Source: Nitrospinaceae bacterium (GTDB lineage: Bacteria; Nitrospinota; Nitrospinia; Nitrospinales; Nitrospinaceae). Taken from it: a stretch of 34,870 bases of DNA. This document shows, piece after piece, positions 16,045 to 24,336 of the stretch; position 1 is the first letter of the stretch, and each line of letters opens with the position of its first letter. The stretch covers positions 1 through 34,870 of the forward strand of contig JANQEK010000045.1 of assembly GCA_028278405.1 (NCBI GenBank), given 5' to 3'. Below the pieces are notes generated by a model. It was not told where the DNA came from, ran no database searches, and saw nothing but the letters and a program-made list of their open reading frames with translations. Position numbers and translations under genes: made by a program.

Positions 16045-17436
16045 ATGGAAATCACTTCCATTTTCGGCGCCCGCTCCGGTTTCGACTCCGCCAGTGTGGT
16101 GCAAAAGCTGATCGCCCTTCAAGAGCGCCCTATAGACCTCAAGCTGGCACAACTAGAGGTTAAGGAAACCCAGCTGGATGCCTTCCAAAGCCTGCGCACA
16201 CGGCTTCAGACGTTTCAGTCAGTGCTCAGCGGGCTGGCCACGTTCGACCAGTTCAACGGTTTGACGGCGGAATTCACCAAAACCGGTGGTGTGGGCAACG
16301 TACTCAACATCTCTACCACAAGCTCTGCCACTGTCGGTACGCACGACATCATCGTGAATTCCCTGGCTCAGGAAACCACCTTACTTTCCGACACGGGCTA
16401 CAACGCAACCACGGATATTGTTCCACAAGGTCTATTAGGCAACGCGTTTGTAGAGGTGGTGGTGGGTGGAGCGATCACACAAGTGGCCATCGCAAATACC
16501 GCAACCGTTCAGGATGTCGTGGACGCCATCAATGGCTCCGGTGCGGATGTCACCGCCTCTATCATCAATGACGGTAGTCCTGTAAATCCCCTGAAAATTC
16601 AAATTCGCGGTAACCAGCCCGGCGCCGCCAATGCAGTGACTGGTCGCGTTTTCCGGGATTTCATCATTTTTGAGGTGGATGATGTAACGTTCACCACGAC
16701 CCAGGCGGCAACGGACGCCTCTCTGATCGTGGATGGCACCAGCTATACCCGGACTACCAACTCCATCAGCGACATAATTACGGGGATAACCCTTAACCTG
16801 GAATCTGCGGGCACCGGCACACTGAATATTTTTACCGACCGAACTACGATTGCCGCCAATGTTAAAGATTTTGTGGATGGCTTTAATGAGCTGGTCGCTT
16901 TTATCGATGAGCAAACCACATTCAATGCAGAAACATTTGCCACGGGCACCCTGTTCGGGAATTCCTCTGTGCAAGGTCTGGAGTCTACCCTTCGGAGAAT
17001 CGCAACCGGTCAGGTTACGGGCCTTGCCGGTAGCTTTGATTTCCTTTCTCAGATCGGCATTACCACTCAGGACGACGGAACGCTGGCGCTGGATGAGGCA
17101 AAACTGGACCAGGCCCTGACTACAGATTTAACCAATGTCATCGAACTGTTCACCTCTGCCAACGGTGTGGTCACTCAACTGGACAGCCGGCTCTCGGTCC
17201 TTCTCGATTCGTCCCAGCAGGGACCGTTGAAAGCTGAACTGGATTCATTGACTGAAAGCATCGACGATTTGAACGCAACCATTCTCCGGATGGACGAGCG
17301 TCTGGAATTGATCGAGAGAAATATTCGTCAGGAATTTATCAATCTCGAAATTATCTTGGGAAAACTCGACGCACAAAGAAATGCATTCCAACAGGCATTG
17401 CAGAATCTGAGCGGTTTTTTTGACAGACAAGTTTAA
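16045..17436 (+). CDS. fliD: Flagellar hook-associated protein 2 / filament cap FliD
   Basis: FliD forms the cap at the growing flagellar tip and helps flagellin subunits fold into the filament. The 463-residue product starts MEITSIFGARSGFDSA, the canonical FliD N-terminus, followed by the FliD_N coiled region (about 10-100), a variable beta-rich central part, and the FliD_C helices (about 220-460), whose end carries the LDAQRNAFQQALQ-type pattern. The frame is open from 15997, but that ATG is only about nine bases after the predicted sigma-28 transcription start and lacks a ribosome site; 16045 has AAAAGG upstream. Length is normal. fliS follows after 36 bases, the usual pair, under a shared sigma-28 promoter. 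No flagellin or other flagellar genes are in the window. Confidence 0.95.
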   Translation: MEITSIFGARSGFDSASVVQKLIALQERPIDLKLAQLEVKETQLDAFQSLRTRLQTFQSVLSGLATFDQFNGLTAEFTKTGGVGNVLNISTTSSATVGTHDIIVNSLAQETTLLSDTGYNATTDIVPQGLLGNAFVEVVVGGAITQVAIANTATVQDVVDAINGSGADVTASIINDGSPVNPLKIQIRGNQPGAANAVTGRVFRDFIIFEVDDVTFTTTQAATDASLIVDGTSYTRTTNSISDIITGITLNLESAGTGTLNIFTDRTTIAANVKDFVDGFNELVAFIDEQTTFNAETFATGTLFGNSSVQGLESTLRRIATGQVTGLAGSFDFLSQIGITTQDDGTLALDEAKLDQALTTDLTNVIELFTSANGVVTQLDSRLSVLLDSSQQGPLKAELDSLTESIDDLNATILRMDERLELIERNIRQEFINLEIILGKLDAQRNAFQQALQNLSGFFDRQV

Positions 17437-17472
17437 CCCGAAATACTCACGCCAGCCGGCGGTAAAAATGAT

Positions 17473-17907
17473 ATGGCACCTCATACCGGATTACATAACT
17501 ACCAGGTCAACGACATCTCCACCTCCAGCCAGAGTCAATTGATTCTGATGATGTATGACGGAGCCCTGCAAGCGGTGAATCAGTCGATCCAGTGTATGAA
17601 CCTGAAAGATGTCTCCGGACAGAGCAAATATATTTTAAAAACCCAGGACATCATTAACGAACTGTCGCTGGCTTTGGATATGGAACAGGGCGGCGAAGTT
17701 TCCAAAACACTGGAGCAGTTGTACCAGTTTGTTCTAAACCAATTGATCCAGGCCAATATCACTTCGGATAAAATGTATTTGGAATCGGTTATTAAAGTCT
17801 TGTCTCCACTACGCGATGCCTGGAGCCGAATCGCAGAAACCTCCAACGGAGAAACCGAAACTCCCGAACCCGTCCCCCCCGGCACCCGATTTGCCGCCAA
17901 ATGCTGA
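17473..17907 (+). CDS. fliS: Flagellar export chaperone FliS
   Basis: FliS binds the flagellin C-terminus in the cytoplasm and prevents premature polymerisation before export. The 144-residue product has the family hallmarks: YQVNDISTSSQSQLILMMYDGALQ near the N-terminus, then four helices (to about residue 120) with an RDAW motif close to the end of the core. A Pro/Glu-rich tail of about 20 residues follows. It sits 36 bases behind fliD in the same transcription unit, so it should share the sigma-28 promoter. The ribosome site is weak (GGCGGT), which suggests reliance on coupling. A terminator lies about 80 bases after the stop. Confidence 0.94.
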   Translation: MAPHTGLHNYQVNDISTSSQSQLILMMYDGALQAVNQSIQCMNLKDVSGQSKYILKTQDIINELSLALDMEQGGEVSKTLEQLYQFVLNQLIQANITSDKMYLESVIKVLSPLRDAWSRIAETSNGETETPEPVPPGTRFAAKC

Positions 17908-17986
17908 CTCCCTCGCGGGAGAGGCAACTGGCTGACCGTTAACAGCAAACGACAATCCACATTGTGCAGCTCATGGTTTTAAATTC

Positions 17987-18016
17987 GCTCCGGGCCTTGC
18001 CCGGCAGCTTTTCTTT
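17987..18016 (+). terminator. Factor-independent terminator after fliS
   Basis: The hairpin is CCGGGC (17990-17995), loop CTT, GCCCGG (17999-18004), extended by GCT/AGC flanks with one bulged C, and followed by TTTTCTTT. A smaller stem CTCCC/GGGAG lies right after the fliS stop at 17908-17921. Confidence 0.75.
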
Positions 18017-18043
18017 GACAAAGAAAAACACTTGTGATAAAAA
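18015..18043 (+). promoter_or_regulatory. Probable promoter of sucCD
   Basis: A perfect TTGACA lies at 18015-18020, overlapping the tail of the fliS terminator. The -10 is less certain: TAAAAA at 18038 with a 17-base spacer, or an extended TGTGATAAA ending at 18041. Its place makes the ATG at 18034 impossible as the sucC start and supports 18097. Confidence 0.5.
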
Positions 18044-18096
18044 TCTGCCTCCCATCTGAATCATTCACCGAATTTTTGGTCGAAACTAACGAGCAT

Positions 18097-19257
18097 ATGA
18101 AAATCCACGAATATCAGGGCAAAGAACTGTTTCGCAAATACAATGTTCCGGTACCCAACGGCAAACTGATCCACAACAAATCGGAGGCGGTGCAAGCTGC
18201 CGGGGAAATCGGCACGCCGGTGGTCGTCGTCAAAGCCCAGATTCATGCCGGCGGACGCGGCAAGGGCGGCGGCGTAAAACTCGCCAAGAGCCCTCAGGAA
18301 GCAGAACAACACGCGGGAGAGATTCTGGGAATGACCCTGGTCACTCACCAGACAGGTCCGGAAGGCCGACTGGTCAAAAAGGTTCTCATCGAAGAAGGCA
18401 TGGAGATCGTCAAGGAACTGTACGTCAGTCTTCTTATCGATCGCGAAACCAGCCGGGTGATGATCATGGCCAGCGAAGCGGGCGGAATGGAAATCGAGGA
18501 AGTTGCGGCGGAAGAACCTGAAAAAATTATCACGGAAATCGTAGACCCGATTGTCGGTGTCAAACCTTACCTCGCGCGGAAAATTGCGTTTGCATTGAAT
18601 CTCAGAGGCGAGCCGCTCAAAAAAGCCATCCCTTTCATCATGAATCTGTATGAATGCTTCGTGAAAGAGGATTTGTCGATGCTGGAGATCAATCCATTGG
18701 TGATCACCGGAGACGACCGTGTTCTGGCGCTCGACGCTAAAATTGATATCGACGACAATGCCCTGGGCCGACACAAAGACACTCTGGAATTCCGCGATCT
18801 GGGTGAAGAAGATCCGAACGAAATCGAAGCCAGCAAATATCACCTCAACTACATTCAGTTGGACGGCAACATCGGCTGCATGGTTAACGGCGCGGGTCTG
18901 GCAATGGCGACGATGGACATCATTAAACACTCGGGTGGAGAACCGGCCAACTTTCTGGATGTGGGCGGCGGTGCCAATGAAGAACAGATTGAAAACGCTT
19001 TTCGCATCCTGGTTTCAGATGACAAAGTTAAAGCGATATTCATTAACATTTTTGGCGGTATTCTGCGATGCGACATCCTCGCAGCAGGTGTCGTCGCGGC
19101 GGCAAAGAAAATCGGCATTAAAATCCCGGTAGTGGTCCGAATGGAAGGGACCAATATGGAGGAAGGACACAAAATTCTCCAAGACTCCGGGCTCAACTTT
19201 ATGATTGGCAACGGCATGAAAGATGGTGCCAAGAAAGCGGTGCAGGCAATCCAATGA
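18097..19257 (+). CDS. sucC: Succinyl-CoA ligase (ADP/GDP-forming), beta subunit
   Basis: This subunit, with SucD, interconverts succinate plus CoA plus NTP with succinyl-CoA in the TCA or reductive TCA cycle. The 386-residue product begins [12 protein letters not shown], the standard SucC start. An ATP-grasp domain follows ([16 protein letters not shown] near residues 45-60; MLEINPLV), and the C-terminal CoA-ligase domain has [18 protein letters not shown] and [10 protein letters not shown]. Length matches the family exactly. The longer frame from 18034 is rejected because it lies in the promoter. The stop overlaps the sucD ATG by four bases, so both subunits are coupled. Placement about 2 kb before a 2-oxoacid:ferredoxin oxidoreductase operon suggests joint use in carbon metabolism. 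Confidence 0.97.
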   Translation: MKIHEYQGKELFRKYNVPVPNGKLIHNKSEAVQAAGEIGTPVVVVKAQIHAGGRGKGGGVKLAKSPQEAEQHAGEILGMTLVTHQTGPEGRLVKKVLIEEGMEIVKELYVSLLIDRETSRVMIMASEAGGMEIEEVAAEEPEKIITEIVDPIVGVKPYLARKIAFALNLRGEPLKKAIPFIMNLYECFVKEDLSMLEINPLVITGDDRVLALDAKIDIDDNALGRHKDTLEFRDLGEEDPNEIEASKYHLNYIQLDGNIGCMVNGAGLAMATMDIIKHSGGEPANFLDVGGGANEEQIENAFRILVSDDKVKAIFINIFGGILRCDILAAGVVAAAKKIGIKIPVVVRMEGTNMEEGHKILQDSGLNFMIGNGMKDGAKKAVQAIQ

Positions 19258-20123
19258 GCATACTGGTTGACGAAAAAACAAGATTGTTAGTACAGGGAAT
19301 CACTGGCCGGGAAGGTCAGTTTCATGCCGAGCAATGCCGAAAATACGGTACCAAAGTAGTGGCGGGAGTCACGCCCGGCAAAGGCGGACAGACGGTAATG
19401 GAGGACATTCCGGTTTTTAATACCGTCAAACAGGCGGTGGCCAAAACCAAAGCCAACGCAACCATGATCTTCGTACCCCCGGCATTTGCGGCGGACGCGA
19501 TTCTGGAAGCAGCGGATGCCAGCGTGGAGTTGATCATCTGCATCAGCGAAGGGATTCCTGTCTATGACATGGTTGAAGTGTACCGTTATTTGCAAGACTC
19601 CGATTCACGTCTGATCGGTCCCAACTGCCCCGGCATCATCTCACCGGGTAAATGCAAAATCGGCATCATGCCCGCGCACATTCATAAAAAAGGCAACGTC
19701 GGCATTATCTCACGCAGTGGAACCCTGACCTATGAAGCTGTTGGTCAATTGACAGCGATGGGAATCGGACAGTCCACCTGCGTCGGTATTGGTGGTGACC
19801 CCATCATCGGCACCCGCTACATCGATACACTGAAGCTCTTCCAGAAGGACCGGGCCACCAAGGCCATTTGTCTGATCGGAGAAATCGGTGGAACCGCCGA
19901 AGACGAAGCGGCCTATTTCATCAAGAAGAACATCACCAAACCGGTGGTGGGCTTCATTGCCGGTCAGACCGCTCCTCCCGGACGGCGCATGGGCCATGCC
20001 GGCGCTATTATTTCCGGTGGACAGGGCACAGCCGAAGGCAAGATGAAGGTGATGAAAAAGTGCGGCATCAAGGTGGTAAAAAGCCCTGCCGATATTGGAA
20101 AAACCATCGCCCGTTGCCTCTAA
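19254..20123 (+). CDS. sucD: Succinyl-CoA ligase, alpha subunit
   Basis: The 289-residue product has the SucD features in order: a Rossmann CoA-binding domain ([16 protein letters not shown] near the start, GVTPGKGGQ), the [11 protein letters not shown] loop, the [14 protein letters not shown] motif, [10 protein letters not shown], and the active-site histidine in [14 protein letters not shown] that is phosphorylated during catalysis. Length is normal for the family. The start ATG overlaps the sucC TGA (ATGA), typical for stoichiometric subunit synthesis. No terminator is obvious after it, and a small zinc-ribbon gene follows after 71 bases on the same strand, so read-through is likely. Confidence 0.97.
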   Translation: MSILVDEKTRLLVQGITGREGQFHAEQCRKYGTKVVAGVTPGKGGQTVMEDIPVFNTVKQAVAKTKANATMIFVPPAFAADAILEAADASVELIICISEGIPVYDMVEVYRYLQDSDSRLIGPNCPGIISPGKCKIGIMPAHIHKKGNVGIISRSGTLTYEAVGQLTAMGIGQSTCVGIGGDPIIGTRYIDTLKLFQKDRATKAICLIGEIGGTAEDEAAYFIKKNITKPVVGFIAGQTAPPGRRMGHAGAIISGGQGTAEGKMKVMKKCGIKVVKSPADIGKTIARCL

Positions 20124-20194
20124 CACAAATCCTCCCCGGGCAACTTTTCTCTTCAAAAAACAAATCCGCAACGGGATTCCTGCATCCCAAATTC

Positions 20195-20395
20195 ATGAGC
20201 GAAAACCTTGTCTGTCAGAATTGTGGAACAGAGAACGTGACGAAGTCAGCGTGGTGCGAGAAATGTCTCACCCCGTTTCAAACTTACAGCGAAAAGAAGA
20301 TACTGCAGTGTCCCAACTGCATGCACCCCAATGATTATAATTTAGAGCACTGCGAAGTGTGCCACGAACCACTCAAGCCCGGACAATCCGAATAG
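20195..20395 (+). CDS. Small double zinc-ribbon protein
   Basis: The 66-residue product carries two identical spaced zinc-binding sets: C7-C10 with C21-C24, and C39-C42 with C53-C56, each CX2C-X10-CX2C. Such rubredoxin-like/zinc-ribbon modules bind zinc and mediate contacts with nucleic acid or protein; the target is unknown. A much longer frame reads upstream through sucD antiframe sequence, but the ATG at 20195 gives a compact protein wholly explained by the two ribbons. Its TAG is immediately followed by the end of the convergent DUF1841 gene. It may be co-transcribed with sucCD. Confidence 0.75.
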   Translation: MSENLVCQNCGTENVTKSAWCEKCLTPFQTYSEKKILQCPNCMHPNDYNLEHCEVCHEPLKPGQSE

Positions 20396-20836
20396 TTATT
20401 CTTTCGAGTCTTCAGTATTAGCGGACAAACGCTTGAGACTTTCCTCGTAATCCAAATTGCTGAAGGAATCTCCTTTCCGAAAATTGCCATAATACATATC
20501 GGCGTAAACACCGATGATGGCGTGCAGGGCGGCATGAGAATCCAGCCCCTCCTTCATTAAACGCTTATAAGTCTCGGCGACGAATTCCGGAGATTCATCC
20601 TGAATCTGCTTGTCCACCATGATATGCCATACGGTGTGGACAAACGGATTGATCACCTGGCCTTCGATTTCCTGAGGGTAAATTGCCATATCACCCATTT
20701 CCCACGTGGCATCAAATTCTGGATGCATGTCCATCACATGGGCGATCCTCTGGTCGACTTCAGCAATATCGTCACCGCCTATCCGTTCACCCGCCACTCG
20801 GAGAACGCGGGTTTGAGTTTCTTTATCAAACTGCAT
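20396..20836 (-). CDS. DUF1841 family protein
   Basis: The 146-residue cytosolic protein matches the DUF1841 pattern as I recall it: MHPEFDATWEMGD, then NPFVHTVWHIMVDKQI, and a GLDSHAALHAIIGVYADMYY segment near residues 95-115, with several conserved histidines. The family has no known function; the histidine pattern could bind a metal. Family membership is from motif memory. The ATG at 20836 has GGAG about eleven bases upstream on the minus strand. It converges with the zinc-ribbon gene with no gap between stop codons and is divergent from nothing close; another minus-strand gene lies about 95 bases upstream. Confidence 0.75.
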   Translation of the reverse strand: MQFDKETQTRVLRVAGERIGGDDIAEVDQRIAHVMDMHPEFDATWEMGDMAIYPQEIEGQVINPFVHTVWHIMVDKQIQDESPEFVAETYKRLMKEGLDSHAALHAIIGVYADMYYGNFRKGDSFSNLDYEESLKRLSANTEDSKE

Positions 20837-20931
20837 GTCATGTTACTCCAAACAATATTTATAAAAACGAGAGGCCCGTTTTCAGGGCATCGAGATCCCA
20901 ACAAGTTGTAAACGATTAGATGACAAAATCG

Positions 20932-21309
20932 TCAGGGCGTCTCAGAAAAGTGAGTTCGGCGACCCCCCTCACTTCCTCCATAGACCATAAACACTCGCTT
21001 TCCCTGGCGAATGTGATATTTGGCCCATGCCGGAGATTTGCCATCGTAACTGGCGTCAGGGTCCTCCCCTTCCGCTTTCAAAAAATCCGGGTAATCCAAT
21101 CCCGCTTCGTAAACCTGAAGCAACAGGGCATCGGTCGTAAATCCTTTTCCCTTAAAACTGACTTTACTGAGAAATTTTTCTATCTCTGCAGGATCATTCA
21201 ATTCAATCGGTTTCATTTCTGTTCCATTTTTTGAGTAAAAATATTCAAAGGTTTTGATTCCATCGGGAACCTCTGATAAGCTTGGTTCGGGAATCACGGT
21301 TTTTTCCAA
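20932..21309 (-). CDS. Small hypothetical protein, family not recognised
   Basis: The 125-residue product is soluble and rather acidic, with an aromatic and charged core (FEYFYSKNGTEMKPIELND, then YEAGLDYPDFLKAEGEDPD) and a C-terminal part GKRVFMVYGGSEGGRRTHF. No signal peptide or membrane segment is visible. The start is uncertain: TTG at 21309 opens the frame right after an in-frame TAA, while GTG at 21297 has a GGAAAA just upstream. Base composition matches the host genes. The gene is divergent from the 21381 gene with a short gap, so the two may share a regulatory region. I cannot suggest a function. Confidence 0.6.
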   Translation of the reverse strand: MEKTVIPEPSLSEVPDGIKTFEYFYSKNGTEMKPIELNDPAEIEKFLSKVSFKGKGFTTDALLLQVYEAGLDYPDFLKAEGEDPDASYDGKSPAWAKYHIRQGKRVFMVYGGSEGGRRTHFSETP

Positions 21310-21380
21310 TCGATTTTATATCAATATAACCCGATTGCCACAATGGGATTTCGGGTGAAAAATTCATACAGGGGTTGATC

Positions 21381-21698
21381 ATGCTAATAGAAGAGAACCA
21401 AGTGCTCTCCCGAATTGAGCCGAATGGTCAAGGAGGCACGCAATTTCTGTACCGGGTGGATCAATACGGCGTTGCGGCTGTCAGCAATCCCCAAGAGGAT
21501 GTTTCTCAGATTCACTGGAAGGTGGACGTCATCAAATACCACAACAATGATACGTTACAATACGATCTCTGTCATACCACCGAACTCGCCAACAAAACCC
21601 TCACGCTTCGAAATGACAAATCGGTGAATGAATTTCTTGAAAAAGCCTTCGAATATTTTAAAGAACTGCAGAATCTTGAAAGAATGCTGGAAAAATGA
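21381..21698 (+). CDS. Small hypothetical protein, family not recognised
   Basis: The 105-residue soluble product (MLIEENQVLSRIEPNGQ at the start) has a beta-rich first half and an acidic helical C-terminus (FLEKAFEYFKELQNLERMLEK). No cysteine motif, signal peptide or membrane segment is seen. The ATG at 21381 is chosen over the TTG two codons upstream because ACAGGGG lies six bases before it. The gene is followed by the longest gene-free stretch in the window. Function unknown. Confidence 0.6.
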   Translation: MLIEENQVLSRIEPNGQGGTQFLYRVDQYGVAAVSNPQEDVSQIHWKVDVIKYHNNDTLQYDLCHTTELANKTLTLRNDKSVNEFLEKAFEYFKELQNLERMLEK

Positions 21699-22083
21699 AC
21701 CCAAACTTTCGCTGCTGAGCCACCAACCTCGGGACCCCGGCTTGTTTGTAGAAAAGTTACGGTCAGAACCCTGTCCAAGGGACTGAATTTTCTTTCAAAA
21801 GTTGTATAAATCATTGATATTTAAAGATTATTTCAATTTTTGAGGCATTTGAATCCCGATCACTCCCGATGCATCGATCCTTTAGTTACAAGGAATGACA
21901 ATTTTCGGAAAAAATATGTTTATTAAAATTGTATTGTCCTTGTAAACATGATAGTTTGTGGCACTTATTGAGACAGGCGGGTTTTCCCCAGTACAGTGAC
22001 TCGCCATCCTATGTGAATTTCGAATTGATCATTTCAGTTTTTTATATAAATCACGCCAATAGTTTGAAATCAGAGGAGTTGCT
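21699..22083 (+). other. AT-rich leader of the oxidoreductase operon, gene-free
   Basis: This 385-base stretch carries no convincing gene. It is AT-rich in its second half and should hold the promoter of the operon at 22084, but I see only partial -10-like words (TATAAA at 21805 and 22045) with no well-spaced -35. A long imperfect inverted repeat at 21886-21945 is described separately. A strong ribosome site, AGAGGAG, precedes the ATG at 22084. Confidence 0.6.
21886..21945. repeat. Imperfect inverted repeat upstream of the oxidoreductase operon
   Basis: Left arm TTACAAGGAATGACAAT (21886-21902) and right arm ATTGTATTGTCCTTGTAA (21928-21945) pair over a perfect outer nine bases and inner five, with a small mismatch between, around a 25-base AT-rich loop. 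No T-run follows, so it is not a simple terminator. It could be a dimeric operator or an RNA hairpin in the leader. Confidence 0.55.
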
Positions 22084-23274
22084 ATGTCAGAGAGCACCCA
22101 AACCAAGGAAAAATGGGTACCGAAGGGAGACTTACAGGAAGTCAAAGACGCTGAATGGCTGTTTCACGAAGCGCCTCGCAAGACCGAGTTTATAACCGGT
22201 AGTGAAGCGGCCCGCGAAGCCATTCGTCGCGCCAATGTGGACATCGCGATTTCCTATCCCATCACCCCGCAAAGTGAAACGATGCAACAAGCGGGTTATC
22301 TTTTTGACGAAGGGTATATCAAAGAATACTATCGTGGTGAGGAAGAAATCGGGGTAATGTCTGCCCTGGGTGGTGCCTCGCGTGCGGGTGTCCGTTCGCT
22401 GACAGCCACCTCTGGTCCTGGTTTGATGCGCGGACTGGAAGCGATTTCTTCGTGGCCCGGAGCACGCACCCCGTTGGTTCTGATGAACATGTGCCGCGTT
22501 ATCAACACCCCTCTCGCCATTCAGCCCGACAATATTGAAATATCATTCCTGTTGAACACCGGCATCTTGCATGCCCATGCCGAAAACCAGCAGGACTTTT
22601 TTGATTATTCCCTGGCTGCATTTATGGTCTCGGAAGAAGTGGACGTCACTTTGCCTGCCGTGGTTTCCGTGGACGGGTTCTTTGTCACCCATGCCCGCGG
22701 TCAGGTCTCCATGTTTGACGAAAAATACAAACTCCCTCCGCGTGACGGTTGGCGTAACGCGGTTCCGTCGATGGATAATGAAAATCCGCCGGCCCGTATT
22801 TCCCGTGACGCGCCCATTCAGAAGAGTAACTTCATCAGTTATCACATGCATGCCGCCTGGCAACAGGAAGTGTTTGCGGCTGTGCAGCGTTCTGCCAAGT
22901 ACTGGAGAAGGTATCTTGGCGACCTGATCGAAGTGGTTAATCCCGATGCTGAAGAATTTGTGGTTTCCTCTGGCGCGTGTGTATCCCAGGCACGTGAAGC
23001 GGTTCGCCAGGAAGAGGAAGCCGGACGTAAGGTCGGACTGGTTAAAATCAAAACCATCCGTCCCTGGCCACAACAAGAACTCGTTGCGGCGTTGAAAAAT
23101 GCCAAAAGGATCCTGGTTCCGGAATTCAACCAGGCGGGTTGGTTGCACAAGGAGTTGTGCTCCTCCCTGTATGGTCAAATCGACGCTGAAATTATACCGG
23201 GACCACGCGTTTACGGTGGCATGACCATGCCGACGGAAATGGTTCTGGAATGGCTCAAAAAACACCGCAAGTGA
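22084..23274 (+). CDS. porA: 2-Oxoacid:ferredoxin oxidoreductase, alpha subunit
   Basis: This subunit carries part of the thiamine-diphosphate site and the transketolase-like C-terminal domain of an enzyme that makes or splits pyruvate or 2-oxoglutarate with CoA and ferredoxin. The 396-residue product has AISYPITPQSETMQQ near residue 56, GEEEIGVMSALGGASRAGVRSLTATSGPGL (residues about 80-110), and the C-terminal domain II (about 285-390). Length fits the four/five-subunit (Hydrogenobacter-type) enzymes rather than the long single-chain NifJ. The gene opens an alpha-beta-gamma-delta cluster. The pyruvate versus 2-oxoglutarate choice cannot be read from sequence; nearby sucCD favours 2-oxoglutarate. 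The start has AGAGGAG five bases upstream. Confidence 0.9.
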   Translation: MSESTQTKEKWVPKGDLQEVKDAEWLFHEAPRKTEFITGSEAAREAIRRANVDIAISYPITPQSETMQQAGYLFDEGYIKEYYRGEEEIGVMSALGGASRAGVRSLTATSGPGLMRGLEAISSWPGARTPLVLMNMCRVINTPLAIQPDNIEISFLLNTGILHAHAENQQDFFDYSLAAFMVSEEVDVTLPAVVSVDGFFVTHARGQVSMFDEKYKLPPRDGWRNAVPSMDNENPPARISRDAPIQKSNFISYHMHAAWQQEVFAAVQRSAKYWRRYLGDLIEVVNPDAEEFVVSSGACVSQAREAVRQEEEAGRKVGLVKIKTIRPWPQQELVAALKNAKRILVPEFNQAGWLHKELCSSLYGQIDAEIIPGPRVYGGMTMPTEMVLEWLKKHRK

Positions 23275-23290
23275 GGCCGTTTGTCGATAG

Positions 23291-23319
23291 TTGAATCGAG
23301 CCGGGCTTTTAATTATACT
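23291..23319 (+). promoter_or_regulatory. Internal promoter between alpha and beta genes
   Basis: TTGAAT (23291-23296) and TATACT (23314-23319) are separated by exactly 17 bases. It lies just after the alpha-subunit stop in an AT-rich 162-base gap, so the beta-gamma-delta genes may also be transcribed on their own. Confidence 0.5.
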
Positions 23320-23354
23320 GTGAGCTTTTGTAGATAATACACGACGTTTTTTAG

Positions 23355-23372
23355 GGAAAACCTGAGTTTTCC
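23355..23372 (+). other. Hairpin between alpha and beta genes
   Basis: GGAAAAC, loop CTGA, GTTTTCC form a perfect seven-base stem, extendable by wobble pairs and followed by TTTAAATTTT. It could act as a weak attenuator or as an RNA-stabilising or processing element that separates alpha from beta-gamma-delta expression. Confidence 0.45.
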
Positions 23373-23436
23373 TTTAAATTTTATAATTTTACTCAATCGA
23401 AATTAACGAATTTAATATATAGAAAGGTACTCAACC

Positions 23437-24318
23437 ATGTCATTCGATACTATCAAACCTTCTCCAGGTTATGAAGATATCCTTCCCGTCGAATACCAGG
23501 ATCTGGTTAAACACGGTCAGTACGGACGCGAAGTAAAAGTCAGTGAAATGGGTAAATTCAAGGAGCTTATCGAAGAGCATCCCATGTGCGCCGGTTGCGC
23601 CATGACGTTGTTCATTCGTCTGACCATGATGGCTCTGCCCAATCCGGAGCATACCATCAATGTGGGAACTGCCGGTTGCGGACGTCTCGCCATCAGCCAG
23701 GCCAATATCCCGTTTATCTATGGTAACTACGGCGACACCAACTCCGTAGCGTCAGGACTGAAACGCGGCCTGGAGTTGCGCTTTCCTAACCAGTTTAAGG
23801 ACGTAGTCGTTATGGCCGGGGACGGCGGATTGATTGATATTGGTTTTCAGGGACTGATGCATTCCTGGTTCCGCAAGGAAAGATTCACGACCATCATGTT
23901 GGACAACGAAGTGTACGGGAATACCGGCGGCCAGGAAAGCGGCATGACCATGCAGGGAAGAGTTTTGAAAATGGCTCCGCGCGGCAAACTGGTGGAAAAA
24001 ATCGATGCCATGGGACTGGCGAAAGTAGCTGGATGCGCTTATATCGCACGCATTGCACCGACCAATCCCTCTCGTGTCATGCGCACCATTCGAAGGGCGG
24101 TTCTCATCGCTCGGGAAATCGGTCCAACGTATATTCAAGCTTATACTTCATGCAACATCGAATATGCCATTCCGACTCCCGAGGTCATGCAGGACGCCTT
24201 TGATGTCGAAAAAGAACGGTATGGCTTCGAAGAAATCATGACGGACGACGCCAAAGCCTATATCACAGAAGTTGAAAAGAAACAAAAAGAGCTAGCAAAA
24301 GCGAAAGCGAAAAAATAA
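23437..24318 (+). CDS. porB: 2-Oxoacid:ferredoxin oxidoreductase, beta subunit
   Basis: The beta subunit binds thiamine diphosphate and a [4Fe-4S] cluster. The 293-residue product has the cluster ligands C51 and C54 (MCAGCAM), a further Cys in GTAGCGR near residue 82 and a late Cys in TSCN. The diphosphate/Mg motif is GDGGLIDIG near residue 129, with the partner Asn in DNEVYGNTGGQ. This pattern is that of PorB/KorB/ForB proteins. A Lys/Ala-rich tail (residues 280-293) is an extension. It follows the alpha gene after a 162-base gap holding a promoter-like sequence and hairpin, and precedes gamma by 18 bases. GAAAGG precedes the ATG. Confidence 0.93.
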   Translation: MSFDTIKPSPGYEDILPVEYQDLVKHGQYGREVKVSEMGKFKELIEEHPMCAGCAMTLFIRLTMMALPNPEHTINVGTAGCGRLAISQANIPFIYGNYGDTNSVASGLKRGLELRFPNQFKDVVVMAGDGGLIDIGFQGLMHSWFRKERFTTIMLDNEVYGNTGGQESGMTMQGRVLKMAPRGKLVEKIDAMGLAKVAGCAYIARIAPTNPSRVMRTIRRAVLIAREIGPTYIQAYTSCNIEYAIPTPEVMQDAFDVEKERYGFEEIMTDDAKAYITEVEKKQKELAKAKAKK

Positions 24319-24336
24319 CGAGGAGGTTTTAAATCC

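Noticed and set aside
18034-18096. Upstream start for sucC
   Set aside because: It lies within the predicted promoter, and the canonical SucC N-terminus begins at 18097.
19868-20194. N-terminal extension of the zinc-ribbon gene through sucD
   Set aside because: The extension is an out-of-frame reading of sucD with no ribosome site; the two zinc ribbons are complete from 20195.
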